Positions 1 to 8,621 of a stretch of DNA of 26,571 nucleotides are shown piece by piece (positions within the stretch are counted from its first letter, which is position 1; each line of letters starts with the position of its first letter). Location of the stretch: assembly GCA_964446285.1 (NCBI GenBank), contig CAYUNT010000043.1, forward strand, positions 1-26,571, in the 5' to 3' direction. The position numbers were made by a program, and so were the translations under genes. Source of the stretch: CAYUNT01 sp964446285. Lineage in GTDB: Bacteria > Sumerlaeota > Sumerlaeia > SLMS01 > CAYUNT01. The notes beneath the pieces are model-generated. The model was not told the DNA's origin. It was given only the letters and a program-made list of their open reading frames with translations, and ran no database searches.

Positions 1-266
1 GTTGGGCCTGAAGAAGAGAACGCTATATCCTCCAATCCCTGCTAATCATAGAAGGGTTACGGAATTGTCCTGCAAATAAAACGCCCGCGGGCACAGATGG
101 GGTTGACACTTGGCTGGAATTGTGGAGAAGCCAAACGGACAAGGACGCGGAAAGAGCATGCATCTCTTGCCCGCAGCCTTTGGGGAAGCATGGTTTAGGT
201 AATGTGGCTGATTTTCGGCCCCTTATTTCACTGGCCCTGGCGCAACATATACACGGAGAAGCAATC

Positions 267-1607
267 ATGTCGTATGTGGATGAAATCCTTGAGTTTAACT
301 ATCATAAGAATCGGGATCAGCCTGAATTCCTCCAGGCCGTGACAGAGGTTTTCAAGAGCCTGGAACCCGCGCTGGACCGAAATCCCAAGTATCAGAAGCA
401 CAGCATCCTCGAACGGCTTCTGGTCCCTGACCGGATCATCATCTTCCGGGTCGGGTGGATCGACGACGCGGGGCGGTTCCAAATCCACCGGGGCTACCGC
501 GTGCAATATAATAACGCGCTCGGACCCTATAAGGGCGGACTTCGTTTCCATCCCTCTGTGTATTTGGGTGTGCTCAAGTTCCTGGGATTTGAGCAGATTT
601 TTAAGAATTCTCTGACAACTCTGCCGATGGGTGGAGCAAAAGGCGGGTCGGATTTCGATCCCAAGGGCAAATCGGACAACGAAGTAATGCGTTTCTGCCA
701 GAGTTTCATGACCGAACTGCATCGGTATATCGGCCCCGACACGGATGTTCCAGCGGGTGACATTGGCGTTGGAGGGCGTGAAATCGGCTATCTTTACGGC
801 CAATACAAGCGGTTGTCTGTCGAATTCACGGGGACTCTGACGGGAAAAAGCTTTGGGTGGGGCGGATCGCTGCTGCGCCCGGAAGCGACCGGATATGGAA
901 CCACCTATTTCGCGTTGGAGATGCTGGGAACGCGCGGTGAAAGCCTGGAAGGCAAAACCTGCCTGGTGTCCGGATCGGGAAATGTGGCCCAATACCTGGT
1001 GGAAAAAGTGACGCAGTATGGCGGGCGCTGTGTGACCATGTCGGATTCCAACGGAACGATTTACGACAAGTCCGGAATCACGCCCGAGAAACTAGACTAT
1101 ATTTTCGAGTTGAAGAATATCAAACGGGGCCGCATCAGGGAATATGCGGAGAAATTCAAAGGCGTTCAGTATCTTGAGGACAAGCGCCCCTGGGGCATTC
1201 CTTGCGACTGCGCCTTCCCCTGCGCCACGGAGAATGAAATCACCACTGAGGATGCAAAGACGCTTGTGAAAAACGGCTGCATGCTTGTGGCGGAGGGCGC
1301 GAACATGCCAACTCAACCGGGGGCCGTCGATGTCTTTCTGGCAAACAACGTTCTCTACGCGCCTGGAAAGGCGGCAAATGCGGGTGGCGTGGCCGTATCG
1401 GGCCTCGAAATGGCGCAAAACTCGCAGCGCGTAACCTGGACGCGCGACCAGGTGGACCACCGCCTGCATGAGATTATGAGGGCGATTCACGAAAATGCTC
1501 TCAATGCGGCGGAGGAATATGGATTTCATGGAAATTACCAGGTTGGCGCCAATATCGCCGGCTTTACCCGCGTGGCGGATGCAATGATAGACCAGGGAAT
1601 TGTTTAA
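267..1607 (+). CDS. gdhA: NADP-specific glutamate dehydrogenase
   Basis: Catalyses reversible reductive amination of 2-oxoglutarate to glutamate with NADPH, a cytoplasmic ammonium-assimilation step. The 446-residue product has the usual length of the hexameric bacterial family. Visible motifs are the substrate-binding GGLRFHPSV block, the catalytic-lysine segment PMGGAKGGSDFDPKGKSD, and the Rossmann segment VSGSGNVAQYLVEK followed by SDSNGT, which matches the NADP-using E. coli type. The frame stays open upstream to 120, but the start at 267 is preferred: GGAG lies 9 bases before it and the protein then begins like family members (MSYVDEILEF). The gene stands alone, with 226 bases before the next gene. 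Confidence 0.96.
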   Translation: MSYVDEILEFNYHKNRDQPEFLQAVTEVFKSLEPALDRNPKYQKHSILERLLVPDRIIIFRVGWIDDAGRFQIHRGYRVQYNNALGPYKGGLRFHPSVYLGVLKFLGFEQIFKNSLTTLPMGGAKGGSDFDPKGKSDNEVMRFCQSFMTELHRYIGPDTDVPAGDIGVGGREIGYLYGQYKRLSVEFTGTLTGKSFGWGGSLLRPEATGYGTTYFALEMLGTRGESLEGKTCLVSGSGNVAQYLVEKVTQYGGRCVTMSDSNGTIYDKSGITPEKLDYIFELKNIKRGRIREYAEKFKGVQYLEDKRPWGIPCDCAFPCATENEITTEDAKTLVKNGCMLVAEGANMPTQPGAVDVFLANNVLYAPGKAANAGGVAVSGLEMAQNSQRVTWTRDQVDHRLHEIMRAIHENALNAAEEYGFHGNYQVGANIAGFTRVADAMIDQGIV

Positions 1608-1833
1608 GCCACAAATGCCGAAGGCCGGAATCGGGCCGCCTCGCCTCCGTGGAATCCACTGCGCGGCTGTAAATGAGGTTTTCGCACAGAAGGCCTTTAT
1701 CTGCTTTCTTTGGAATCCGGACCCCCGATGAAACAGGTTTCCTTGACGGGAATCCTTGGGCCAAGTAAAAAGAGCGTGAAATGAGGCGGGTTATATGGGG
1801 TCCCTGCTTCAGCGAGGGGGCATTTGCTAACTC

Positions 1834-2892
1834 ATGTCGGATTCAGAAGCGGCAAAACTGATTGTAGATTCATTGCTCCAGGAAGGCTCGCTGACGCCGG
1901 ATCAGGCGCGCCGCGTGCTTGCGGCTGTTCAATCGGGCAAGGACTTGGTTTGGTCGCTTAGTCATTTGCCAATGATTGAACCGCTGCAACTGCTCAAGGC
2001 GCAGTCCAGGCTGCCCCCCAGCTCGGCAGGCGCGGGGGGATTCCCCGCCATGCCTGGCACGCCGCGGCCCGGCGGCGCTGGAAATTCAAGTTCAGGTGGA
2101 AACCCGATTACGGGCGAATGGAGCGCCTGGCGCCCGGAGCCAGTCCAAAAGGAATTCTCTGCTCAGGCCAACCCCGTTCCCGAATTGGATCTGGATGAAC
2201 CCTCCGCCTCGCCGGGAAAATTTGAAGGCGTCGGGCTTCCGGCCAAAACTCCGCCGCCTGGATTTGCGGAAGCCACTCCGAATTTTCTGCCAGATGCCAA
2301 TACTCCTCCCGTATTCCCGCTTGGCAAGATACGAACTGACTCCGGAACATCCAAAATAGACGGACAGCCTCCGCCGGTTCTCCCGATGGGGAGGCTGCGC
2401 ACGGACATTGGATTTTCTAAAACAGAGGGATCGCCGCCTCCGGTATCGCCCATGGGAAAACCCCGCACCGACACGGGATTGCCAAAACCGGAGGATTTTA
2501 TACGCCCGGGGATGCCAATTCCTTCCTACGATCTGGCGGACGATGAAGGCATTCCGCTGATTAAGCGCGTGAATGCCATGCTGGTCGAGGCGCTTGACGC
2601 CGGCGTGCGCCAGATGTTTGTGCGATACGGGTCCAAGGGAATCACCGTGTCGTTCATTTCCGAAGTGGGGACCTCGGGGCGCTATATGCAGATGGACATG
2701 GCCGAAGGCGAGCGCGTATGCAACCGCATGAAAATCATGGCCAGAATCGAACCGTGGCGGAAGCCTCCTCAAAAAGGCATTTTTCTTGTGCGGCATCACA
2801 AACGTGTGATGCGCGCCCTGCTCGAAATTAATTCCTCGATGGAATATCCCGAGCGTGAGGATTTGATTGTGCATTTTCTTGCGGGGGCGTGA
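1834..2892 (+). CDS. GspE/PilB N-module protein lacking the ATPase, with 22-residue repeats
   Basis: A 352-residue protein with no clear name. Residues 1-60 look like the small helical N-terminal domain of type II secretion/type IV pilus ATPases (ITxEQ-like TPDQARRVL and a later LLKAQ). Residues 61-230 are a Gly/Pro/Ser-rich linker that includes three copies of a 22-residue unit (from residue 158, PPVxPxGKxRTDxG). Residues 238-350 resemble the part of GspE/PilB just before Walker A: PLIKRVNAMLVEALDAGVRQ parallels the family's 'VNxILxEAIxxGASDIH', and NRMKIMARIEP...KPPQKG parallels 'SRIKIMAxLDI...RLPQDG'. The protein then stops, so there is no Walker A, Asp box or Walker B. It is probably a non-catalytic docking or regulatory protein; the resemblance is by eye. 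Confidence 0.6.
   Translation: MSDSEAAKLIVDSLLQEGSLTPDQARRVLAAVQSGKDLVWSLSHLPMIEPLQLLKAQSRLPPSSAGAGGFPAMPGTPRPGGAGNSSSGGNPITGEWSAWRPEPVQKEFSAQANPVPELDLDEPSASPGKFEGVGLPAKTPPPGFAEATPNFLPDANTPPVFPLGKIRTDSGTSKIDGQPPPVLPMGRLRTDIGFSKTEGSPPPVSPMGKPRTDTGLPKPEDFIRPGMPIPSYDLADDEGIPLIKRVNAMLVEALDAGVRQMFVRYGSKGITVSFISEVGTSGRYMQMDMAEGERVCNRMKIMARIEPWRKPPQKGIFLVRHHKRVMRALLEINSSMEYPEREDLIVHFLAGA
2305..2496 (+). repeat. Three in-frame 66-bp tandem repeats
   Basis: Within the 352-residue GspE-like protein, residues 158-179, 180-201 and 202-221 are copies of one Pro-rich unit (PPVxPxGKxRTDxGxxK), encoded by consecutive 66-base blocks starting at 2305, 2371 and 2437. The third copy is slightly short. Copy number may vary between strains; the role is probably a flexible linker. 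Confidence 0.8.
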
Positions 2893-2977
2893 CGCGCCGG
2901 GCGAATGGAACCGGCAGGATTCACCCGATGCGCATGGCAAATATCCTATACCATTCCCCCCGTCTTCGGCTGAAGAT

Positions 2978-2995
2978 TCATCCTGTAAATCCTGT
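2978..2995. repeat. Short 9-bp tandem repeat in intergenic spacer
   Basis: Two adjacent nonamers, TCATCCTGT and AAATCCTGT, lie in the 148-base spacer before nnr, followed by degenerate T/C-rich sequence. The pattern resembles the ACAGGAT-type short intergenic repeats I recall from many bacterial genomes. Only two clear copies are present. Confidence 0.5.
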
Positions 2996-3040
2996 CTATT
3001 TCTATTCATTCCCTCTGTGATTCCAGGCGGCCAGACTCCA

Positions 3041-4624
3041 ATGCGCCTCGCAACCGGAAAGGAAATGCGCGAAATCGACCGCGTCAGCATCGAGGAACGC
3101 GGCATTCCCGGCCTGCAATTAATGGAAAAAGCAGGCGAGGCGATCGCGGATGCAATCGGCGCGGATTTCGATCACGGCGGCGTGGTAACGGCCGTATGCG
3201 GACGCGGTAATAACGGCGGCGATGGATTTGTGGCGGCGCGGCTTCTGGCCGAGCGCGGCTGGCGGGTTCGCGTTGCGCTTCTGGGCACGCCGGATTCGAT
3301 GAAGGGCGACGCCTTTCTTGCTTGGAAGCGCCTCGATTTTTCGAAAATTCAACTTTTTGAATGCGCCAAACCCGAAGACCTGGCTGCCGCCATTGAGGGG
3401 GCGGATGTGCTCCTCGACGCGCTGCTCGGAACGGGACTCGCGGGAGCGCCTCGGCCTCCGATGGATTGGGCCATTCGCATGATAAACGAATCGGGCGTGC
3501 CGGTTGTGGCCGCCGATGTGCCTTCCGGACTAGCCGACGCGGAGGAAACGCAGGACGATTCGCCCGGACCGGTTGTGCGCGCGATGCGAACAGTGACAAT
3601 GGGCCTGCCCAAAGTGGCGCTATTCACGACGGCAGGATTGCGGTGCTCGGGGCGCGTGACGGTTGCGCCGCTGGATTTTCCAAGAGATTTGCTCGAATCC
3701 CCGGCGATTGGACGCTCGCTCCTGACTCTGGAGGATGTGGCATGGCGCTTGCGCGAACGGCCCCGCGAAGGACACAAGGGCTTGTTTGGTTCGCTGCTCA
3801 TCGTCGGCGGAAGCGTCGGAATGAGCGGCGCACTGATGCTCGCGGCGGGGGCGGCGGGCCGCTCGGGATGCGGACTGGTGTATCTGGCGCCACCGCGCGG
3901 AATTCTGCCGGTTGTCGAATCGCGGGTGCTCGAGCCGGTCAAATGGCAGCTGCCCGGCGCGGAGAATTGCCTGGATGAGGCGGCGGCGGATTATTTGCTG
4001 GAACGGATAGAAGAATCGCGCATTTGCGCGCTGGCGATTGGCCCGGGCCTGGGGCGCGACAAACGGACGGCGCGCGCGGTTTTGCGGCTTGTCGATCGCG
4101 CGCCCTTGCCGGTGGTCATCGACGCCGACGCGCTGAATGCCTTGTCAACTCTTGAATTTCCGGCGGCCGCCCTGAAGTCGCGCGCGCATCCAACTATCCT
4201 GACGCCGCATCCGGGTGAAATGGCCGGCCTTGTGCGCGGTTCCATCGACGATGTTCAACGTGCGCGGTTTGCTGCCGCGCGGAAATTCGCTCGCGAGGCC
4301 AATTGCGTCGTGGTCCTCAAAGGCGCGGGAACAGTCATTGCCGCGCCCGGCGAAGGGAGTGAAGGGCAGGTTTTCCTGAATCCAACAGGAAATTCCGGGC
4401 TGGCCAAGGGCGGCAGCGGCGATGTTCTCACGGGATTGATCGGCGGACTTCTGGCCCAGAAACATGATCCCGTTGACGCGGCGCTCCTGGGAGTATTTCT
4501 TCACGGGATGGCGGCGGACATTGCGCTGGAACAATCCAGCCCGTATGCCATCACGCCCGGCGACGTGATCGAGCGCCTGGGCGCTGCGTTCCGGCGCGTC
4601 GAAAAACACGCGCGCGGCAAATAA
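3041..4624 (+). CDS. nnr: Bifunctional NAD(P)HX epimerase / ADP-dependent NAD(P)HX dehydratase
   Basis: Repairs hydrated NADH and NADPH: the N-terminal half epimerises S/R-NAD(P)HX and the C-terminal half dehydrates it using ADP. The 527-residue protein is the usual fused form. NnrE (1-220) shows KEMREIDRxSIEE, CGRGNNGGDGFVAARLL (53-69) and LLDALLGTGL. NnrD (about 225-527) shows GHKGLFGSLLIVGGS, VVIDADALNAL, LTPHPGEMAGL and NPTGNSGLAKGGSGDVLTG, the nucleotide-binding signature. An in-frame extension to 2867 was rejected because it adds an unrelated tail over a repeat-bearing spacer; the start at 3041 gives the canonical N-terminus, though its ribosome site (AGGCGG, 10 bases upstream) is only moderate. 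It heads a close-packed run with the next three genes. Confidence 0.95.
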   Translation: MRLATGKEMREIDRVSIEERGIPGLQLMEKAGEAIADAIGADFDHGGVVTAVCGRGNNGGDGFVAARLLAERGWRVRVALLGTPDSMKGDAFLAWKRLDFSKIQLFECAKPEDLAAAIEGADVLLDALLGTGLAGAPRPPMDWAIRMINESGVPVVAADVPSGLADAEETQDDSPGPVVRAMRTVTMGLPKVALFTTAGLRCSGRVTVAPLDFPRDLLESPAIGRSLLTLEDVAWRLRERPREGHKGLFGSLLIVGGSVGMSGALMLAAGAAGRSGCGLVYLAPPRGILPVVESRVLEPVKWQLPGAENCLDEAAADYLLERIEESRICALAIGPGLGRDKRTARAVLRLVDRAPLPVVIDADALNALSTLEFPAAALKSRAHPTILTPHPGEMAGLVRGSIDDVQRARFAAARKFAREANCVVVLKGAGTVIAAPGEGSEGQVFLNPTGNSGLAKGGSGDVLTGLIGGLLAQKHDPVDAALLGVFLHGMAADIALEQSSPYAITPGDVIERLGAAFRRVEKHARGK

Positions 4625-4647
4625 CCGCCCTCCACAGGACATGCAAT

Positions 4648-6006
4648 ATGCATTATTTTTCATATCTTTTGCCAGCGATGCTCAAGCGGGCGCGATGTCT
4701 TTCCATTTTGGCGATTGCGTTTGCCGCCTTTCTCTCTGGCTTTCCATCGGCCAAGTGCGCCGCCGCGGACAAAAAGTTGCGCCGAACCGAAGACGGAGCG
4801 CTCATCGTGGAATTCTGGCACGCCATGGCGGGCCGCCACCAGAAAATCCTCCTCGAAATCGTTGGCAATTTCAATAAATCCAACAAGGAAATCCGCATCC
4901 TTCCTATCTACCAGGGGTCTTACGACAGCCTCAGCCAGAAACTCGTGGCCTCGTGCATCTCCGGCTCAAACCCGGCGATGTCTCAGATGTATGAATCCTG
5001 GACCACGCGCTTTATGAGCCGCAAACTGATCGCGCCGGTCGAGGACCTCGCCGCCGGGGATGCGCCCGCCGAGCGCACGGATTTGCAGGATATTATTGGC
5101 GCTTTCCGCGAGGACAACACATGGACCGTGGACGGCAAACCCAAACTGATGACGCTTCCATTCAATAAGAGCATCTATATTCTATATATGAATGAGGACC
5201 GGATGCGTGAGGCGGGGTGGGATCATCCTCCACGCGATTGGAAGGAATGGCGCGAACTGGCTGGAAAAATGACAAAGCGCAATCCAGACGGATCAATTGC
5301 AATGTTTGGATTCGCGACGCGCCCGCTGCTTGAGTCATTCACGACGAACCTGTTTCTTGCCGGTCCGCGCTATCTGGACGACAAAGAGCGCCTGGATTTC
5401 GCCGATCCGGAAGGCTTGAAGGCGCTGAAATTCCTAGTGGACATGACGATGGGCGATCAGCGCGTCGGCTATGTGGAGTCGGATTATCTCAACGCGGCGT
5501 TTGGGTCGGGTAAAATCGGAATGTATGTAGGTTCTACCGCTTCATTTCCTTACAATGACTCTGCCGTTGCCGGGCGCTTTACATGGCGGGCCTATCCTCT
5601 GCCCGTGCCCGAAGGCGGACCAGGCCGCGTGCTATGCCAGGGAACGAACGTCGGCATTTTCGCGAACCATCCGCCCGAGGTTCAGCGCGCCGCATGGGCC
5701 TTCCTAAAGTTCATGACCAACACGGAAAACACCACGCGATGGGCTATCGAGACCGGATATTTGCCCATCCGGTATTCCTCGCTGGAAAGCGAGCGCATGA
5801 AAGCGTATATGGCCGATAACGTGAACTATAAAAACGCGGTTTCGCAGATCGACCGCGGGTTTTTCGAGCCGAAGGCGATTTACTGGGAATCATGCCGCCT
5901 GGCGCTGACGCGCGAGATCGACGCCGCGCTCAACGGCAGAAAAACGCCCGAAAAGGCCCTCGCCGACGCGCTGGAAAAGTGCAAGTATATTCAAGATACC
6001 GAATAA
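4648..6006 (+). CDS. UgpB-like extracellular solute-binding protein
   Basis: A periplasmic ABC-transporter binding protein of family 1 (452 residues), probably for a sugar or glycerol-phosphate compound. A hydrophobic Sec signal spans about residues 16-38. The next Cys (AKC) does not form a convincing lipobox, so I expect a soluble protein. The mature N-terminus parallels E. coli UgpB (FWHAMAG, FNKSNKEI, YQGSYDSLSQKL, MYESWTTRFM), and near the C-terminus so do AWAFLKFMTNTENTTRWAIETGYLPI and GRKTPEKAL. The gene starts 23 bases after nnr and is followed 43 bases later by larC. No permease or ATPase gene is nearby, so it must borrow a transporter encoded elsewhere. A start at 4678 is also possible. 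Substrate identity is inference. Confidence 0.85.
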   Translation: MHYFSYLLPAMLKRARCLSILAIAFAAFLSGFPSAKCAAADKKLRRTEDGALIVEFWHAMAGRHQKILLEIVGNFNKSNKEIRILPIYQGSYDSLSQKLVASCISGSNPAMSQMYESWTTRFMSRKLIAPVEDLAAGDAPAERTDLQDIIGAFREDNTWTVDGKPKLMTLPFNKSIYILYMNEDRMREAGWDHPPRDWKEWRELAGKMTKRNPDGSIAMFGFATRPLLESFTTNLFLAGPRYLDDKERLDFADPEGLKALKFLVDMTMGDQRVGYVESDYLNAAFGSGKIGMYVGSTASFPYNDSAVAGRFTWRAYPLPVPEGGPGRVLCQGTNVGIFANHPPEVQRAAWAFLKFMTNTENTTRWAIETGYLPIRYSSLESERMKAYMADNVNYKNAVSQIDRGFFEPKAIYWESCRLALTREIDAALNGRKTPEKALADALEKCKYIQDTE

Positions 6007-6049
6007 TATGCCGTTTGCCTGATTCCCATTTCCGGATCGCGCGAGTTTC

Positions 6050-7468
6050 ATGAAAATTGCTTATTTCGACTGCTATTCTGGAGCGAGCGGGGACATGATC
6101 CTCGGCGCTCTGGTTGATCTTGGCGCGGATTTTGACGCCATTCGCAAGGGGCTGGCCACGCTTCCGCTTTCTGGGGGCGGATGCAGGATTGAACGCCGCG
6201 AGGTGCGCCGATGCGGGATCGCCGCCACCAAGGTGGATGTGATTTCTGAGGCGCAAAAAGGAAAATCTGACGACGAGCACCTTTGCCTGCCGGACGCGAA
6301 TACGGCAAAGGAGCAGCCCCCACACAAGCGCGGCGGAAAGGCATCCTCCGCAAAATCCGCCGCGCATTCGCATCAAAAAGCGGATGCCGGGCACGGCGGC
6401 GCTCAGCATCCCCATCATTTCCACCATCGTTCGTGGGCGGAGATTCGCGAGATTCTTTCGGGCGGCAAATTGCCCGAGTCTGTGGTGGCGCGCGCCCTCG
6501 ATGCCTATCGCCTTTTGGCCGAGGCCGAATCGCGCGTTCATCGCATCCCCATCGAGGAAATTCATTTTCACGAGGTCGGATCGGCGGATGCGATTTTTGA
6601 CATCGCAGGCGCGTTTCTGGCCATGCATTTGCTGGATATTGGCGAGGCGCACGTCTCGCCAATCACTACAGGTTTCGGCACGGTAAAGACGGCGCACGGC
6701 GTGTTGCCGGTTCCCGCGCCCGCCACGGCCGAGTTGCTGGCGGGATTGCCGCTGCGGCGCGGTGACATCGAGGCGGAACTTGTGACGCCCACAGGCGCGG
6801 CCATTTTGCGTGCTTGCGCCTCGGGTTTTGGCGGCTGGCCCGAGGGGATGCGCGTCGAACGGGCCGGATATGGAGCGGGCGGCAGGGAATTTCCAGGCCA
6901 GATGAATTGCCTGAGGGTGTTCCTGGGAACTCGATCCGTGGCGGGTGGCCAGGACCGCGCCGCGCCCGAGAAATCGCAATGCGGAGGCGCAAAATCCAAG
7001 TCTCTGCATCCGCAGATTCTCATCATTCTGCAAACAGAAATCGATGACATGTCGGGCCAGGTGTATTCGCACATCTTCGACCGGCTTTTCGCCTCGGGCG
7101 CGTTGGACGTTACGCTCTCGCCCATCCAGATGAAGAAAAACCGCCCGGGGGTTCGCATCGAGGTGCTTTGCGCGCCCGACCGCCAGGAGGAACTGGCGGC
7201 GATCCTTTTGCGCGAAACCACAACCTTCGGCATCAAAATCCGCACGGTTGAGCGCGTGTGCCTGGACCGCCGGTTCGATTCTGTCGAGACGCCCTATGGG
7301 GCCGTTCGCGTGAAAATCGGCCTGCTGGCAGGGGAAATCATAAAAGTCATGCCGGAATTCGAAGACTGCCGCCGCTTGGCGGACGAGCGTGGCGCCGCCT
7401 TCCTTGCGGTCCACGAAGCGGCCCGCGAGGCAATCACCCTGCGCATGAAGAGCGCAAAGCCTTTCTAG
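6050..7468 (+). CDS. larC: Nickel-pincer cofactor biosynthesis protein LarC
   Basis: LarC is the CTP-dependent cyclometallase that inserts nickel into the pyridinium dithiocarboxylate precursor to make the nickel-pincer nucleotide of lactate racemase-type enzymes. The product (472 residues) begins with the family signature YFDCYSGASGDMILGALVDLG and contains IHFHEVGSADAIFDIAGA, ISPxTTGFGTVKTAHG-like and VTPTGAAIL blocks. The C-terminal domain has LQTEIDDMSGQVYSHIFDRL and SPIQMKKNRPGV. Both LarC domains lie in one frame, unlike the Lactobacillus plantarum gene, where a programmed frameshift joins them. A low-complexity insert (about 68-126) ends in a His-rich stretch with nine His in roughly 20 residues, plausibly for nickel handling. 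LarA, LarB and LarE are not in the window. Confidence 0.93.
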   Translation: MKIAYFDCYSGASGDMILGALVDLGADFDAIRKGLATLPLSGGGCRIERREVRRCGIAATKVDVISEAQKGKSDDEHLCLPDANTAKEQPPHKRGGKASSAKSAAHSHQKADAGHGGAQHPHHFHHRSWAEIREILSGGKLPESVVARALDAYRLLAEAESRVHRIPIEEIHFHEVGSADAIFDIAGAFLAMHLLDIGEAHVSPITTGFGTVKTAHGVLPVPAPATAELLAGLPLRRGDIEAELVTPTGAAILRACASGFGGWPEGMRVERAGYGAGGREFPGQMNCLRVFLGTRSVAGGQDRAAPEKSQCGGAKSKSLHPQILIILQTEIDDMSGQVYSHIFDRLFASGALDVTLSPIQMKKNRPGVRIEVLCAPDRQEELAAILLRETTTFGIKIRTVERVCLDRRFDSVETPYGAVRVKIGLLAGEIIKVMPEFEDCRRLADERGAAFLAVHEAAREAITLRMKSAKPF

Positions 7469-7559
7469 CTGCCAATTCCCGCCGGTGACGCCGCAACGGT
7501 CCACGCGGCAAATACAAGTTCCAGCGCATACAATTTCTCACTCGCAAAGGAGCCTTGCC

Positions 7560-8621
7560 ATGCTTTTCCTATCCGCCCGGGAATCCGCGGCATGGAGCCG
7601 CGCCGCCGAGGAAATCATTGCGAAAAAGCTGCCTCCCAAAGATGTCCCGGCCGAGGTGCGCCCCAGCCTGGCGCCTGCTTTTCGCTATTATGCAGGCTCA
7701 TTTCTGGCCGCGAAAGGGCAGGGAACTCTTGGCAAAGAATGGATGGCGGCGGGCGTCCGCGACGAAGAAGCCGCCGTGGGAATGAACACGTTTTTGTCCG
7801 CATTTCTGGAGCGCCATCAGGACCGGTTCGAGATGCCAGTTACTGTATTCGCCGATCCGCGCCCTTATATCCATTTCACAACGATTCCATTTTTTCACAA
7901 GTCGCGCCAGAATTTTGTGGCGCAGGCGGCGCGGTCGCTCCCGAATTTCAAGCGTCCGCTGCGGATCATGGACATCGGAACCGGCAATGGCGGCCTGCTT
8001 GTGATGCTGCTCAAGGGGCTTCAAGCGGCCGGCAACATCGCGGACATCGGCGAAATCCTGCTGATCGATCCTTTCCCCGCCATGCTCGATGTGGCGCGCG
8101 AAACCGTATCGAAGCCATTCCCTTCGGCGCCAATTCGGACGCTCGAAGCGCGCATCGAAAATACGGCCGATTCCATCGAAGGCCACTATGACGTGGCGCT
8201 CATGTCGCTTTCGTATCACCATATACCCATCGAAAAAAAGCGCGCCGGGCTGCGGGCGCTGCGCTCTCGCGCCGATCACTTTCTTTTGTTTGAACTCGAC
8301 GCGAATCACGACACGCCGGAAATGCATTCGCCGGAACTCGCTCTTTCCATATACCAATCCTACGGTCCGATGATCGACGCGATCTTCGAGCACGACGCGC
8401 CCGTGCCAGTCGTCCAGGCCTGCGTGGACAATTTCCTGATGACGGAAATGATTTCGATGATGACGCAGCCGCGCGGCAAACGCACAGAATACCACATGCT
8501 TGTGCGGCAATGGGACGAGCTCTTCGCCGAATGCCTGGGGCCGGAGTTCAGCCGCCTGGCAAATGTTTCATGCCATTTTCAGGACAATATGAACGTATTC
8601 ATGATGCACTACGGCAAGTAG
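7560..8621 (+). CDS. Class I SAM-dependent methyltransferase, substrate unknown
   Basis: A 353-residue cytoplasmic protein. The Rossmann SAM-binding motif I is RIMDIGTGNGGLLVML, followed by LLIDPFPAMLDVAR (motif II) and YDVALMSLSYHHIP (motif IV). The first 120 residues are an all-helical N-terminal domain I cannot assign. Start 7560 was chosen because AAAGGAG lies 8 bases upstream; the frame extends to 7485 without a better site. It ends the forward run and its last 23 bases overlap the end of the convergent folK-like gene. The methyl acceptor cannot be told from the sequence. Confidence 0.8.
   Translation: MLFLSARESAAWSRAAEEIIAKKLPPKDVPAEVRPSLAPAFRYYAGSFLAAKGQGTLGKEWMAAGVRDEEAAVGMNTFLSAFLERHQDRFEMPVTVFADPRPYIHFTTIPFFHKSRQNFVAQAARSLPNFKRPLRIMDIGTGNGGLLVMLLKGLQAAGNIADIGEILLIDPFPAMLDVARETVSKPFPSAPIRTLEARIENTADSIEGHYDVALMSLSYHHIPIEKKRAGLRALRSRADHFLLFELDANHDTPEMHSPELALSIYQSYGPMIDAIFEHDAPVPVVQACVDNFLMTEMISMMTQPRGKRTEYHMLVRQWDELFAECLGPEFSRLANVSCHFQDNMNVFMMHYGK

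Noticed and set aside
103..108. TTGACA hexamer upstream of gdhA as a sigma-70 -35 box
   Set aside because: No acceptable TATAAT-like box lies 16-18 bases downstream, and the spacing does not fit a sigma-54 GG/GC pair either.
120..266. N-terminal extension of glutamate dehydrogenase
   Set aside because: The added 49 residues are unlike the family, and a good GGAG site marks the start at 267.
1650..1660. GTGGAATCCAC inverted repeat as a gdhA terminator
   Set aside because: The arms leave only a one-base centre and no T run follows, so no real hairpin forms.
1564..1764. Minus-strand 66-codon open frame in the gdhA downstream spacer
   Set aside because: No recognisable motif, it overlaps the gdhA end, and no convincing ribosome site was seen.
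2867..3040. Extended N-terminus of Nnr
   Set aside because: It would overlap the previous gene and cover a repeat-bearing spacer; the canonical Nnr start lies at 3041.
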